Shown here: positions 1-8,460 of the stretch, one piece after another
Position numbering within the stretch: the stretch's first letter is position 1
How the letters are laid out: each line of letters opens with the position of its first letter
From: Candidatus Methylomirabilota bacterium
GTDB taxonomy: Bacteria > Methylomirabilota > Methylomirabilia > Rokubacteriales > CSP1-6
DNA length: 40,402 nucleotides
Reading direction: 5' to 3'
Assembly (NCBI GenBank): GCA_035315345.1
Contig: DATFYA010000136.1
Coordinates: 1-40,402 of the forward strand
Notes under the pieces: model-generated
The model's database searches: none
Seen by the model: the letters and a program-made list of their open reading frames with translations, nothing else
What the model was told of the DNA's origin: nothing
Position numbers and translations under genes: made by a program

Positions 1-581
1 CGGTGAATCGCGACGACCTCGCCGACGGCGGCGCCGCCCATTTCGCCACGACCACCCGAGCAATCCGCCGGCACGCGCCGCCCTGCCGGATCGAGCTCCT
101 CATCCCGGACTTCCAGGGCAGCGCGGCCGCGCTCGAGACCGTCATCGAGGCGGGGCCCGATGTGCTCAACCACAACACCGAGACGGTGCCGCGGCTCTAC
201 AAGGTCGCCCGCCACGGCGGCCGCTACGAGCGGACGCTCGAGCTGTTTCGTCACGCGCGCCGGGTCGCCCCGTCGCTGGTGACGAAGTCGGGCATCATCC
301 TGGGGCTCGGCGAGGAGCGGGAGGAGCTGCTGGCCACCATGGCCGACCTCCGCGCGGCGGACGTGGCCATCCTCACCCTCGGGCAATACCTCCGGCCCTC
401 CGCGAAGCACCTGCCGGTCGCGCGCTTCTACCACCCGGACGAGTTCGCGGAGCTCGCGGAGCGCGGCCGGGAGATGGGATTCGCCCACGTGGAGTCGGGG
501 CCGCTGGTCCGCTCCTCCTATCACGCCAAGCGGCAGACCGATCACGTGACGCAGCCGCAGGCGAGCCGAGCGGATAAGTAA
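1..581 (+). CDS. lipA: Lipoyl synthase, C-terminal part (5' truncated by window edge)
   Basis: Radical-SAM enzyme that inserts two sulfurs into protein-bound octanoyl groups to make lipoyl cofactors. Only the last 192 or so residues are visible, so the N-terminal and radical-SAM cysteine motifs lie outside the window. Family signatures seen are VNRDDL at the left edge, LIPDFQG, HNTETVPRLY, TKSGIILGLGE, LTLGQYLRPS and the C-terminal SGPLVRSSYHA. The stop codon is followed at once by the nuoA ATG, so lipA appears to lead into the nuo-pdh run; PDH E2, its likely substrate, is encoded downstream. The last codons (QPQASRADK) are encoded by a near-copy of a repeat found between nuoC and nuoD, so the tail may be an acquired extension. 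Confidence 0.95.
   Translation, partial: VNRDDLADGGAAHFATTTRAIRRHAPPCRIELLIPDFQGSAAALETVIEAGPDVLNHNTETVPRLYKVARHGGRYERTLELFRHARRVAPSLVTKSGIILGLGEEREELLATMADLRAADVAILTLGQYLRPSAKHLPVARFYHPDEFAELAERGREMGFAHVESGPLVRSSYHAKRQTDHVTQPQASRADK
551..571 (+). repeat. Near-copy of the nuoC-nuoD spacer repeat inside the lipA 3' end
   Basis: Twenty-one bases here match the core of the two 30-bp repeats at 1896 and 1959 with a single mismatch (CAGCCGCAGG instead of CAGCCGAAGG). In lipA it is read as QPQASRA, after the conserved end of the family. This suggests a dispersed, gene-end-associated repeat rather than chance. Confidence 0.55.
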
Positions 582-932
582 ATGGACTACGTCTCCATCC
601 TGATGGTCTTCGCGGTCTCGGCGGTGGTGGCGGGCGCCCTGCTCGGCATCCCGGGCCTCATCGCGCCCAAGCGCATCAGCGCGGTCAAGCAGGCGCCGTT
701 CGAGTGCGGCAAGGATCCGGTCATGCTCCCGGAGGGCCGGTTCGCCATCAAGTTCTCCACCATCGCGATCTTCTTCATCCTGTTCGACATTGAGCTGGTG
801 TTCGTCTGGCCCTGGGCGGCGATGTTCCGGCATCTGGGCTGGTTCGGCTTCGTGGAGATGATCGTCTTCCTGGGCATCCTGATGCTCGGGTTCCTCTACA
901 TCTGGAAGAAGCGAGGGCTCGAATGGGAGTAG
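582..932 (+). CDS. nuoA: NADH-quinone oxidoreductase subunit A
   Basis: Small membrane subunit of respiratory complex I, at the junction between the peripheral arm and the membrane arm. It has 116 residues with three hydrophobic segments (about 4-26, 60-82 and 87-108). The conserved cytoplasmic loop carries the family motif FECGKDP, and IKFSTIAIFFILFDIELVF is the signature helix with its acidic residues. The ATG directly abuts the lipA TAA, and the end overlaps nuoB by 10 bases, which supports translation coupling. First gene of the nuoA-K run. Confidence 0.97.
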   Translation: MDYVSILMVFAVSAVVAGALLGIPGLIAPKRISAVKQAPFECGKDPVMLPEGRFAIKFSTIAIFFILFDIELVFVWPWAAMFRHLGWFGFVEMIVFLGILMLGFLYIWKKRGLEWE

Positions 933-1381
933 GAACCTTCTTCACCTCCAAGCTGGATGAGGCCATCGGCTGGGCTCGGAAGTATTCCATCTTCCAGTAC
1001 CCGTTCGTCACCGCGTGCTGCGGCATGGAGTACATGGCGACGGCGTGCTCGCACTACGACGTCGACCGCTTCGGGGCCGGGCTGCCGCGCTTCTCGCCCC
1101 GCCAGGCGGACGTGCTCTTCGTCGTCGGCACGATCAGTCACAAGATGGCGCCGGTGCTCAAGCGAATCTACGACCAGATGTGCGAGCCCAAGTGGGTGGT
1201 CGCCTTCGGCGTCTGCACCTGCACGGGAGGGTTCTACGACAACTACGCGACGGTCCAGGGGATCGACACCATCATTCCCGTGGACGTCTACATTCCCGGC
1301 TGCCCCCCGCGTCCCGAAAGCGTCATCGACGGCTTGATGAAGCTCCAGGACAAGATCGCGGCGGGCACCCAGCGCTTCTGA
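923..1381 (+). CDS. nuoB: NADH-quinone oxidoreductase subunit B
   Basis: Peripheral-arm subunit that carries iron-sulfur cluster N2, the last electron carrier before quinone. It has 152 residues. The expected ligands are present: the Cys pair C32-C33 in TACCGMEYMA, C98 in GVCTCTGG, and C127 in YIPGCPPRPE. An extra cysteine, C100, sits two residues after C98, where many homologues have Ser. The GTG/ATG-rich 5' end overlaps nuoA by 10 bases; the ATG at 923 gives the usual short N-terminus before the first conserved helix. Confidence 0.97.
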   Translation: MGVGTFFTSKLDEAIGWARKYSIFQYPFVTACCGMEYMATACSHYDVDRFGAGLPRFSPRQADVLFVVGTISHKMAPVLKRIYDQMCEPKWVVAFGVCTCTGGFYDNYATVQGIDTIIPVDVYIPGCPPRPESVIDGLMKLQDKIAAGTQRF

Positions 1382-1398
1382 GCGGATCGCTCGCCTCC

Positions 1399-1896
1399 AT
1401 GGACGGAGCCGCCATTCTCGCTCGCCTGCGCGAGCACCTGGGTGACCGCGCACTCGCGACCCACGACTACCGGGGCGACCACACCGCGGTCATCTCGCGC
1501 GAGGGCATCTCGGCCGGGCTCGCGCTGTGCCGCAACGACGCCGCGCTGGGATTCGACCTGCTCGTGGACATCACCGCGGTGGACTACCTGCGCTTCCCGG
1601 GCCGGGAGGACGGGCCTCGCTTCGAGGTCATCTATCATCTGTATTCGGTCGCTCACAACCACCGGATCCGGCTCAAGGTGCCGCTCGAGCAAGACGACGC
1701 GGTGATCCCGACCGCCTGCGGACTCTGGCCGATCGCCAACTGGCTGGAGCGCGAAGCGTGGGACATGTTCGGCATCCGCTTCGACGGCCACCCGGACCTG
1801 CGCCGCTTGCTGATGTACGAAGAGTTCGAGGGCCACCCGCTGCGGAAGGACTACCCGATCAACCGCCGCCAGCCCCTGATCGGGCCGAAGGTGTAG
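1399..1896 (+). CDS. nuoC: NADH-quinone oxidoreductase subunit C
   Basis: Peripheral-arm scaffold subunit (30-kDa subunit family) that packs on NuoD. It has 165 residues. The family core is clear: FDLLVDITAVDYL, then WPIANWLEREAWDMFGIRFDGHPDLRRLLM, and the C-terminal GHPLRKDYP. The start is taken as the ATG at 1399, 17 bases after nuoB, because the frame upstream is only a shadow of nuoB. The protein is separate from NuoD, unlike the fused NuoCD of enterobacteria. Its TAG stop lies at the first bases of a 30-bp repeat in the nuoC-nuoD spacer. Confidence 0.96.
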   Translation: MDGAAILARLREHLGDRALATHDYRGDHTAVISREGISAGLALCRNDAALGFDLLVDITAVDYLRFPGREDGPRFEVIYHLYSVAHNHRIRLKVPLEQDDAVIPTACGLWPIANWLEREAWDMFGIRFDGHPDLRRLLMYEEFEGHPLRKDYPINRRQPLIGPKV

Positions 1897-1925
1897 GGCG
1901 AGGTGCAGCCGAAGGCGAGCCGAGC
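1896..1925 (+). repeat. 30-bp direct repeat, copy 1, nuoC-nuoD spacer
   Basis: A 30-base sequence beginning GGGCGAGGTGCAGCCGAAGG and ending GAGCCGAGC is repeated exactly 63 bases further on at 1959-1988. The first base is the last base of the nuoC stop codon. A 21-base core recurs with one mismatch at the lipA end. It is a dispersed repeat of unknown function. Confidence 0.85.
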
Positions 1926-1940
1926 AAATACGAGGAAGGG

Positions 1941-1956
1941 GCGCGCGGAAGCGCGC
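1941..1956 (+). other. GCGCGC hairpin with GGAA tetraloop between the two repeats
   Basis: GCGCGC-GGAA-GCGCGC forms a perfect 6-bp all-GC stem with a GNRA-type tetraloop in RNA. It sits midway between the two 30-bp repeats in the nuoC-nuoD spacer. No T-run follows, so it is not a typical intrinsic terminator. A processing, stability or pausing element is possible. Confidence 0.6.
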
Positions 1957-1958
1957 CG

Positions 1959-1988
1959 GGGCGAGGTGCAGCCGAAGGCGAGCCGAGC
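1959..1988 (+). repeat. 30-bp direct repeat, copy 2, nuoC-nuoD spacer
   Basis: Exact second copy of the element at 1896-1925, offset by 63 bases. Because 63 is a multiple of three, both copies read the same peptide in any given frame. The copy ends 27 bases before the nuoD ATG, so it lies in the region that ribosomes must cross or reload on. Confidence 0.85.
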
Positions 1989-2015
1989 GCACTGGAAAGA
2001 GGGCCCAGGGTCGTG

Positions 2016-3389
2016 ATGGCCGACACGAGAGAGCTGTTCCTGAGCGAGGGCGCCACCGCCGGCAGTAGCAGCGGCAGCCAGCACCTCTACGTCAACATGG
2101 GGCCGGCGCATCCCGCGATGCACGGCATCGTGCGGATCTTCGCGGAGCTGGACGGCGAGACGGTGGTGAAGGCCGACGTGGAGATCGGCTATCTCCACCG
2201 GGCCTTCGAGAAGGACTGCGAGGCGGGCCCGTACAACAACGCGATTCCGTACACGGACCGGCTGAACTACGTCTCCCCGCTCATCAACAATTTCGGCTAC
2301 AGCTCGGCGATCGAGAAGCTGCTCGGCATCGAGATCACCGACCGCTGCAAGTACATCCGGGTCATCATGAGCGAGATCTCCCGGATCTGCGACCACCTCA
2401 CCTGCGTGGGCGCGGGGGCGATGGAGGTCGGGGCCTTCACCGTCTTCCTCTACATGATCAAGGCCCGCGAGTTCTTGTGGGAGCTGGTGGAGGACGTCAC
2501 CGGCGCCCGGCTCACCATCTCCTACGGGCGGGTCGGCGGCGTGAAGGCGGACCTGCCGACCGGCTTCGACCTGAAGGTCAAGAAGGCGTTCGCGGAGACC
2601 AGAGAGGTCCTGCAGGAGGTCCACACCCTCATCACCGGCAACCGGATCTTCATGGACCGGCTGGTCGGCGTCGGCGCGCTCTCGAAGGAGGACACCATCG
2701 CGTGGGGCATCACCGGTCCGCTGTTGCGTGCCGCCGGCGTGCCCTTCGACCTGCGCAAGGCGCAGCCCTACTGGGCCTACGACCGGATCCCGTTCGAGAT
2801 CGCGCTCGGCAAGAACGGCGACAACTTCGACCGCTATCTGGTCCGCATGGCCGAGATGGAGCAGTCCATGCGGATCGCCGAGCAGGCGCTCGACGGGCTG
2901 CCAGGCGGAGCCATCCAGGTGGACTGGGAAGGCCGCGCCATCGATCCGGCCACCTACGTGGACCTGGGCAAGCAAGGCAAGACCGAGGGCCTGCTGCTCC
3001 TCCCGATCAAGCTGTCCCCGAACCTGCTGGGCCAGGATCGGAGCGCCCACGATCGCGTCAACACTCAGGACAAGCGCGTGGTCCTCCCCCCCAAGTCGGA
3101 CGCCTACGGCTCGATCGAAGGCCTCATGAACCACTTCATGCTGGTCATGGAGGGCTACGGGATCCGCCCGCCCGCCGGCGAGGCCTACTACGCCGTCGAG
3201 GGCGCCAACGGGGAGCTGGGATTCTACGTGGTGTCGGACGGCAGCGACCGGCCCTATCGCGTCCATTGCCGCCCGCCCTGCCTGCCTCCGGTGGCCGCGC
3301 TGCCGAAGATGATCGAGGGCGAGATGGTCGCCGACATCATCCCCACCTTCGGCTCGGTCAACATGATCGGTGGCGAGCTCGACCGCTAA
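2016..3389 (+). CDS. nuoD: NADH-quinone oxidoreductase subunit D
   Basis: 49-kDa-type peripheral subunit that forms the quinone-binding pocket with NuoB. It has 457 residues, somewhat longer than usual owing to a Gly/Ser-rich N-terminus (about 1-24) before the conserved NMGPAHPAMHG. Other landmarks are EIGYLHRAFEK, PYTDRLNYVSPL, RLTISYGRVGGV and the C-terminal GSVNMIGGELDR. ATG 2016 is preferred over GTG 2013. The frame stays open far upstream through nuoC, but that stretch is only nuoC read out of frame plus the spacer repeats. It shares ancestry with [NiFe] hydrogenase large subunits, but the hydrogenase metal-binding cysteines are not present. Confidence 0.96.
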   Translation: MADTRELFLSEGATAGSSSGSQHLYVNMGPAHPAMHGIVRIFAELDGETVVKADVEIGYLHRAFEKDCEAGPYNNAIPYTDRLNYVSPLINNFGYSSAIEKLLGIEITDRCKYIRVIMSEISRICDHLTCVGAGAMEVGAFTVFLYMIKAREFLWELVEDVTGARLTISYGRVGGVKADLPTGFDLKVKKAFAETREVLQEVHTLITGNRIFMDRLVGVGALSKEDTIAWGITGPLLRAAGVPFDLRKAQPYWAYDRIPFEIALGKNGDNFDRYLVRMAEMEQSMRIAEQALDGLPGGAIQVDWEGRAIDPATYVDLGKQGKTEGLLLLPIKLSPNLLGQDRSAHDRVNTQDKRVVLPPKSDAYGSIEGLMNHFMLVMEGYGIRPPAGEAYYAVEGANGELGFYVVSDGSDRPYRVHCRPPCLPPVAALPKMIEGEMVADIIPTFGSVNMIGGELDR

Positions 3390-3393
3390 TCTC

Positions 3394-3879
3394 ATGGCCG
3401 ACGCCAGGCGTCCAGAGTTCAATTCCGACCAGCTCGCCGAGGTGCGGCGGCTGCAGGGACTCTACCCGGACAAGCGCGGCGCGCTCCTCCCGGTGCTGCG
3501 ACTGGCCCAGGAAACCTTCGGCTACGTGTCGCTCGAGGTCGAGGAGTACGTGGCCGGTCTGTTCGACCTGTCGGCGGCTCACGTCCACGAGGTCGTGACC
3601 TTCTACACCCTGTTCTTCCAGCAGCCGCCGGGCCGCCACGTGGTCTCGGTCTGCCACAACCTCTCCTGCCATCTGATGGGCTCCAAGGCCATCGTCCAGC
3701 ACCTCAGCCAGCGCCTCGGCGTGGCGGTGGGGGAGACGACCGCCGATGGCCGGGTCACCCTCCTCACGGTGGAGTGTCTCTGCGCGTGCGAGCAGGCTCC
3801 GATGATGCAGGTGGACGACCGTTACGAGGGGCTGCTCACCCCCGAGAAGGTCGACCACATCCTCGAGGGACTGCGCTGA
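3394..3879 (+). CDS. nuoE: NADH-quinone oxidoreductase subunit E
   Basis: Thioredoxin-fold subunit carrying [2Fe-2S] cluster N1a, paired with NuoF in the NADH-dehydrogenase module. It has 161 residues. Cluster ligands are visible as C-x4-C in SVCHNLSCHLMGS and C-x3-C in VECLCACEQAPMMQVD; a further Cys sits inside the second motif. The N-terminal helical part includes KRGALLPVLRLAQETFGYVS. The ATG at 3394, just after the nuoD stop, is preferred over a GTG at 3370 inside nuoD. The stop overlaps the nuoF start as TGATG. Confidence 0.96.
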   Translation: MADARRPEFNSDQLAEVRRLQGLYPDKRGALLPVLRLAQETFGYVSLEVEEYVAGLFDLSAAHVHEVVTFYTLFFQQPPGRHVVSVCHNLSCHLMGSKAIVQHLSQRLGVAVGETTADGRVTLLTVECLCACEQAPMMQVDDRYEGLLTPEKVDHILEGLR

Positions 3880-5147
3880 TGGCCGAGAAGGTCTTCACCC
3901 GCAACTTCGATCGGCCGAACTCGCACACCCTCGCGGTCTACCGCGAGACCGGCGGCTACACCGCGCTGCCCAAGGCGCTCGCGATGGAGCCGGCCGCGAT
4001 CACCGAGGAGGTGAAGAAGTCGAACCTTCGCGGACTCGGGGGCGCCGCCTTCCCGACCGGGATGAAGTGGAGCTTCATCCCGAAGGGCTCGACGGACCCG
4101 AAGTATCTCGTGATCAACGCCGACGAGGGGGAGCCGGGCACCTTCAAGGATCGCTACCTGCTCGAGCGCGATCCCCACGCCCTGATCGAGGGCATGATCA
4201 TCGCGGCCCGCGCCATCGATTCGCACCGAGGCTTCGTCTACATCCGCGGCGAGTACGTGCAGCCCTGGCGTGTCTTCAGCGGGGCGGTGAAGGAAGCCTA
4301 CGAGGCCGGGCTGCTCGGCCAGAACATCCAGGGCTCGGGCTTCGACTTCGACATCGTGGTGCATCGGGGGGCCGGCGCCTACATCTGCGGCGAGGAGACC
4401 GGGCTCCTCTCCTCGCTCGAAGGCAAGAAGGGCTGGCCCAAGATCAAGCCCCCGTTCCCGGCGGTGAAGGGCGCCTTCGGGCATCCCACCATCGTGAACA
4501 ACGTGGAAACGATCGCCGCGGTGCCGCACATCATCAACCGGGGGGCGGCGTGGTTCGCGGGGCTCGGGACCAAGACCCAGGGCGGAACCAGGCTCTACTC
4601 GGTGTCGGGCCACGTGGTGAAGCCGGGCGTGGTGGAGGCGCCGGTGTCGGTCACGCTGCGCTCCCTGATCCACGACCACTGCGGCGGCATCCGCCCCGGT
4701 CATCGCCTCAAGGCGGTGGTGCCCGGCGGCGGCTCGGCCCCGATCCTCACCGCCGACGAGATCGACGTCACGATGGATGCCGACGGCCTCAAGGCGGCCG
4801 GCACCATGATCGGGTCCGCCGGGGTCATCGTCATGGACGAGACCGTGTCCATTCCCGAGGCCCTGATGGTTCTGGCGCGCTTCTACGCCCACGAGTCGTG
4901 CGGGCAGTGCACGCCGTGCCGCGAGTCCACCGGCTGGATCTACAAGATGAGCGAGCGGATCGTGGAGGGGAAGGGCCGCAAGGAGGACCTCGACACGATC
5001 GTCGACGTCTCCAAGCGCGGGGCCGGCACCACCATCTGCGCCTTCTACGACGGGGCGGTCGGCCCCTACGTGAGCTACATCGAGAAGTTCCGCGAGGAGT
5101 TCGAGGCCCTGATCCCCCGTGACAATGAGCCCACATGCCCAAGCTGA
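3879..5147 (+). CDS. nuoF: NADH-quinone oxidoreductase subunit F
   Basis: NADH- and FMN-binding subunit of complex I, the electron entry point. It has 422 residues. The Gly-rich nucleotide-binding motif GLGGAAFPTGMKW is near residue 50, followed by NADEGEPGTFKDR, the FMN site motif GAGAYICGEETGLLSSLEG, and HPTIVNNVETI. The [4Fe-4S] N3 ligands are ESCGQCTPCREST plus the Cys in TTICAF. The start overlaps the nuoE stop by one base, and the end overlaps nuoG by 13 bases, so E, F and G look translationally coupled. The family also includes the bidirectional hydrogenase diaphorase HoxF, but the surrounding genes fix it as Nuo. Confidence 0.97.
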   Translation: MAEKVFTRNFDRPNSHTLAVYRETGGYTALPKALAMEPAAITEEVKKSNLRGLGGAAFPTGMKWSFIPKGSTDPKYLVINADEGEPGTFKDRYLLERDPHALIEGMIIAARAIDSHRGFVYIRGEYVQPWRVFSGAVKEAYEAGLLGQNIQGSGFDFDIVVHRGAGAYICGEETGLLSSLEGKKGWPKIKPPFPAVKGAFGHPTIVNNVETIAAVPHIINRGAAWFAGLGTKTQGGTRLYSVSGHVVKPGVVEAPVSVTLRSLIHDHCGGIRPGHRLKAVVPGGGSAPILTADEIDVTMDADGLKAAGTMIGSAGVIVMDETVSIPEALMVLARFYAHESCGQCTPCRESTGWIYKMSERIVEGKGRKEDLDTIVDVSKRGAGTTICAFYDGAVGPYVSYIEKFREEFEALIPRDNEPTCPS

Positions 5148-6733
5148 CGATCGACGGCAAGGAGATCGAGGTCGCCCCGGGCACCAATCTCATCGAGGCG
5201 GCTCGCCAGGTTGGCGCGGAGGTGCCCCACTACTGCTATCACCCGGGGCTCAGCATCGCGGGCCAGTGCCGGCTGTGCATGGTGGACATCGAGAAGAACC
5301 CACGGCCCCAGATCGGCTGCAACACCCAGGCCGCCGACGGGATGGTCGTCCACACCCGCACCGAGCGGATTCTCGAGACGCGCAAGTCGATCATGGAGTT
5401 CCACCTCGTCAACCACCCCCTGGACTGTCCGGTGTGCGACCAGGCGGGGGAGTGCTGGCTGCAGATCTACTACATGCGCCACGGGCTCTACGACCCGCGC
5501 ATGGTGGACGAGAAGGTTCACAAGCCCAAGGCGGTGCCGCTCGGCCCCCACGTGATCCTGGACGCGGAGCGCTGCATCCTCTGCTCGCGCTGCGTGCGCT
5601 TCTGCGACGAGATCACCCACACCGGCGAGCTCGGCATCTTCAACCGCGGCGACCACTCCGAGATCGGCCTGTTCCCGGGCAAGACGCTCGAGAACAAGTA
5701 CTCGGGTAACGTGATCGACATCTGCCCGGTGGGGGCGCTCACCGACCGAGACTTCCGCTTCCAGGTGCGGGTGTGGTATCTCGACACCGCGCGCTCGATC
5801 TGCAACGGTTGTGCGCGGGGTTGCAACGTCGAGGTCCACACCAGCCGCCGGCGCCTGCATCACAACGAGGGCCGGCGGATCGCGCGCATCAAGCCGCGCC
5901 ACAACGCCGAGGTCAACCAGTGGTGGATCTGCGACGAAGGCCGCTACGGCTTCCGCTGGATCGATGACGACACCCGGCTGCTGACTCCGGTCCGGCGCGA
6001 GGGCGGCCGTGACGTCGCGATCGGCTGGGACGACTCGCTGGCCGCCATGGCCGCCGCGCTCAAGCGCTACCGGCCCGAGGAGATCGGCATCCTGGCTTCC
6101 CCGAAGATGTCCAACGAAGATCTGTTCGCCCTGCAGCGGATCGCGAGCCACCTCGGGGTGCGGGCGGTGGATCACCGCGTCCCGCCGCAGGCCCCGGGGG
6201 ACCAGGACGATTTCCTGATCCGCGCCGACAAGAACCCCAATACGCGGGGTGCCGAGCTGATCGGGCTCGGCCAGGCCGAGGCCGCCACGATCCTCGAGGG
6301 CGCCCGGCAGGGGCGGATCAAGCTGTTGTGGATCTTCCAGCACGACCTCTTCGACTCGGCGCTGTCCGCCGCCGACGTGACCGCCGCCCTCTCCGGGGCG
6401 GAGATGGTCGTGTTCCAGGGGACCAACGCCAACGCCACCAGCGCGGGCGCGCATCTGGTCCTGCCGAGCGCGGCCTACGTCGAGCGCGAAGGCACCTTCA
6501 CGAACTTCCAGGGGCGCGTGCAGCGGTTCCGCACCGTCGTCGAGCCGCTGGGGGAGGCGATGGCCGACTGGCAGAGCCTGGGCCGCCTGGGCCGCGCGCT
6601 GAGCGGCGCCGATCCGGCCTTCGCGGCCACGCGCGCCGAGCAGGTGTTTGCGAGCCTGTCGGGCCAGGTGCCGGCCTTCTCGGGCATGACCTATCGCGGG
6701 CTCGCGGACGCGGGCCTCGTCGCGAAGGCCTGA
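5135..6733 (+). CDS. nuoG: NADH-quinone oxidoreductase subunit G (short form)
   Basis: Iron-sulfur subunit that carries electrons from NuoF toward NuoB. Ligands can be read directly: C34, C45, C48, C62 for the [2Fe-2S] N1b; H94, C98, C101, C107 for N5; C147, C150, C153 and the Cys of ICPVGALT for N4. A fourth set, CNGCARGC plus the Cys in WWICDEGRYGF, matches the extra N7 cluster found in some bacteria, with a spacing of 35 residues between the third and fourth Cys (27 in E. coli as I recall it). At 532 residues it is much shorter than the roughly 900 of enterobacterial NuoG, so the molybdopterin-type domain is cut down. The TGA overlaps the nuoH ATG. Confidence 0.95.
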   Translation: MPKLTIDGKEIEVAPGTNLIEAARQVGAEVPHYCYHPGLSIAGQCRLCMVDIEKNPRPQIGCNTQAADGMVVHTRTERILETRKSIMEFHLVNHPLDCPVCDQAGECWLQIYYMRHGLYDPRMVDEKVHKPKAVPLGPHVILDAERCILCSRCVRFCDEITHTGELGIFNRGDHSEIGLFPGKTLENKYSGNVIDICPVGALTDRDFRFQVRVWYLDTARSICNGCARGCNVEVHTSRRRLHHNEGRRIARIKPRHNAEVNQWWICDEGRYGFRWIDDDTRLLTPVRREGGRDVAIGWDDSLAAMAAALKRYRPEEIGILASPKMSNEDLFALQRIASHLGVRAVDHRVPPQAPGDQDDFLIRADKNPNTRGAELIGLGQAEAATILEGARQGRIKLLWIFQHDLFDSALSAADVTAALSGAEMVVFQGTNANATSAGAHLVLPSAAYVEREGTFTNFQGRVQRFRTVVEPLGEAMADWQSLGRLGRALSGADPAFAATRAEQVFASLSGQVPAFSGMTYRGLADAGLVAKA

Positions 6734-7857
6734 TGAGCGGCCTCGCGCTGGACCTGCTGCTGCAGGCGATTCCGGTCGGGTTCGTCATGTTCGTGGTGTT
6801 GAACTTCGGCGGCCTGCTCACCTGGGTGGAGCGCAAGCAGTCGGCGATCATGCAGGACCGTATCGGGGCCAACCGGGCGTCGATCTCAATTCTGGGGCTT
6901 CGGATCCGCATCCTGGGGCTGCTCCACCCGCTGGCCGACGCGCTGAAGATGCTGACCAAGGAGGACTTCACGCCCGCCCACGCGGACCGGCTGATGTTCA
7001 AGCTGGCCCCGTTCGTGTCGGTGTTCTTCGGCCTGGCCGCCTTCGCGTCGATCCCGTTCGGCGACACCCTGCGGATCATGGGGCGCGAGATCCAGCTGCA
7101 GGCGGTCACCCTCAACGTGGGTATCCTCTACGTCCTGGCCATGATCTCGATGGGCATCTACGGGCTCATGATGGCGGGCTGGGCGTCGGCCAACAACTAC
7201 GCGCTGCTCGGCGGGCAGCGGGCGGCTGCCCTCATGATCTCGGCCGAGATCGCGATCGGGGCCTCGATCATGGGCGTGGTCATGGTCTACGGCTCGCTGA
7301 ACATGCAGGACATCGCGCGGGGCCAGGGACAGCCGCTGCTGCCGCAATACTTCGGCGCCTGGATCCCGGCGTGGGGCGTGCTCACCCAGCCGCTGGCCTT
7401 CGTGCTCTTCCTGACCGCGGGCATCGCCTCGACCAAGCGCATTCCCTTCGACACGCCGGAAGGCGAGTCGGAGATCATCGGCTACTTCGTCGAGTACAGC
7501 GGGATGAAGTTCGGCATGTTCGCGATGGCCGACTTCCTCGAGACGGTGGTGATCGCGGGCATGACCACCGCCCTGTTCCTGGGCGGCTGGCAGGTGCCGT
7601 ATCTGCAGCCGACCGGTTTCGTGTTCCCGTGGGGCGCCACCCTCGACCTGCCGCACCTGGCCGTCGTGGCCTTGCAGGTGGGCGCATTCCTGACCAAGGT
7701 CGCGGTGATGATCTGGTTCCTGATGCTCATCCGCTGGACGCTGCCGCGCTTCCGCTACGATCAGGCGATGCGCCTGGGGTGGCTGGCCCTCTTCCCGCTG
7801 TCGGTGCTCAACATCCTGATCACCGCCGTCGTCCTGCTGACGGTGGGGAAGGCCTGA
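6733..7857 (+). CDS. nuoH: NADH-quinone oxidoreductase subunit H
   Basis: Membrane subunit lining the quinone-access channel at the arm junction. It has 374 residues with about eight hydrophobic helices. Signatures are the N-terminal TWVERKQSAIMQDRIGANRA, HPLADALKMLTKED, and the cytoplasmic loop KRIPFDTPEGESEIIGYFVEY, whose acidic residues are known to matter for quinone coupling. The ATG overlaps the nuoG TGA, and three bases separate the stop from nuoI. Confidence 0.97.
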   Translation: MSGLALDLLLQAIPVGFVMFVVLNFGGLLTWVERKQSAIMQDRIGANRASISILGLRIRILGLLHPLADALKMLTKEDFTPAHADRLMFKLAPFVSVFFGLAAFASIPFGDTLRIMGREIQLQAVTLNVGILYVLAMISMGIYGLMMAGWASANNYALLGGQRAAALMISAEIAIGASIMGVVMVYGSLNMQDIARGQGQPLLPQYFGAWIPAWGVLTQPLAFVLFLTAGIASTKRIPFDTPEGESEIIGYFVEYSGMKFGMFAMADFLETVVIAGMTTALFLGGWQVPYLQPTGFVFPWGATLDLPHLAVVALQVGAFLTKVAVMIWFLMLIRWTLPRFRYDQAMRLGWLALFPLSVLNILITAVVLLTVGKA

Positions 7858-7860
7858 GCG

Positions 7861-8460
7861 GTGACGTCCTACCAGACCACCAACACGCCCGCCGATCCGC
7901 GTCACTCGAGCCGGCTGAGCCTCCGGCAGCGCTTCTACGTGGTCGAGGTGCTGGCGGGTCTCGCGCTCACCGCGGTGCACTTCTTCGGCAACATGTGGCG
8001 CCACACCCTGCGGGTGGTCTTCCGGGTGAAGAGCGCCCGCGGCGCGGTCACCATCCAGTACCCGGACGAGCGGCGGCCCTATTCTCCACGCCTGCGCAGC
8101 CTGCACCGGCTGGTCCGGCGCGAGGACGGCTCACCCCGCTGCGTGGCGTGCATGATGTGCGAGACGGTGTGCCCGGCCCACTGCATCTACATCGTGGCCG
8201 CCGAGCACCCGAACCCCGAGATCGAGAAGGTGCCCCAGCGGTTCGACATCGATCTCGGCAAGTGCGTGTTCTGCGGCTACTGCGTCGAGGCCTGCCCCGA
8301 GGACGCCATCCGCATGGACACCGGCATCCTCGAGTTCTCGGCCTACGACCGCCGCAGCATGATCTACACGAAGGAGACGCTGCTGGCCCTGGAGCCGGCG
8401 GGCCCCCACGGGGTGCCGACCTCCCCGATACCGATGCCCCCGTTGCGGAGGCCATCGTGA
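7861..8460 (+). CDS. nuoI: NADH-quinone oxidoreductase subunit I
   Basis: Ferredoxin-type subunit holding [4Fe-4S] clusters N6a and N6b between NuoG and NuoB. It has 199 residues and starts at GTG, three bases after the nuoH stop. Two Cx2Cx2Cx3C motifs are plain: CVACMMCETVCPAHC and CVFCGYCVEACP. The N-terminus, about 45 residues with one hydrophobic stretch, resembles the family membrane-anchoring helix. The C-terminus is Pro-rich and probably disordered. The stop overlaps the GTG start of nuoJ. Confidence 0.96.
   Translation: MTSYQTTNTPADPRHSSRLSLRQRFYVVEVLAGLALTAVHFFGNMWRHTLRVVFRVKSARGAVTIQYPDERRPYSPRLRSLHRLVRREDGSPRCVACMMCETVCPAHCIYIVAAEHPNPEIEKVPQRFDIDLGKCVFCGYCVEACPEDAIRMDTGILEFSAYDRRSMIYTKETLLALEPAGPHGVPTSPIPMPPLRRPS

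Noticed and set aside
1527-2015. In-frame upstream extension of nuoD
   Set aside because: This part is nuoC out of frame plus the spacer repeats; the NuoD family begins near the ATG at 2016.
3370-3393. GTG start for nuoE at 3370
   Set aside because: It overlaps nuoD and adds residues outside the family N-terminus; ATG 3394 fits the operon spacing.
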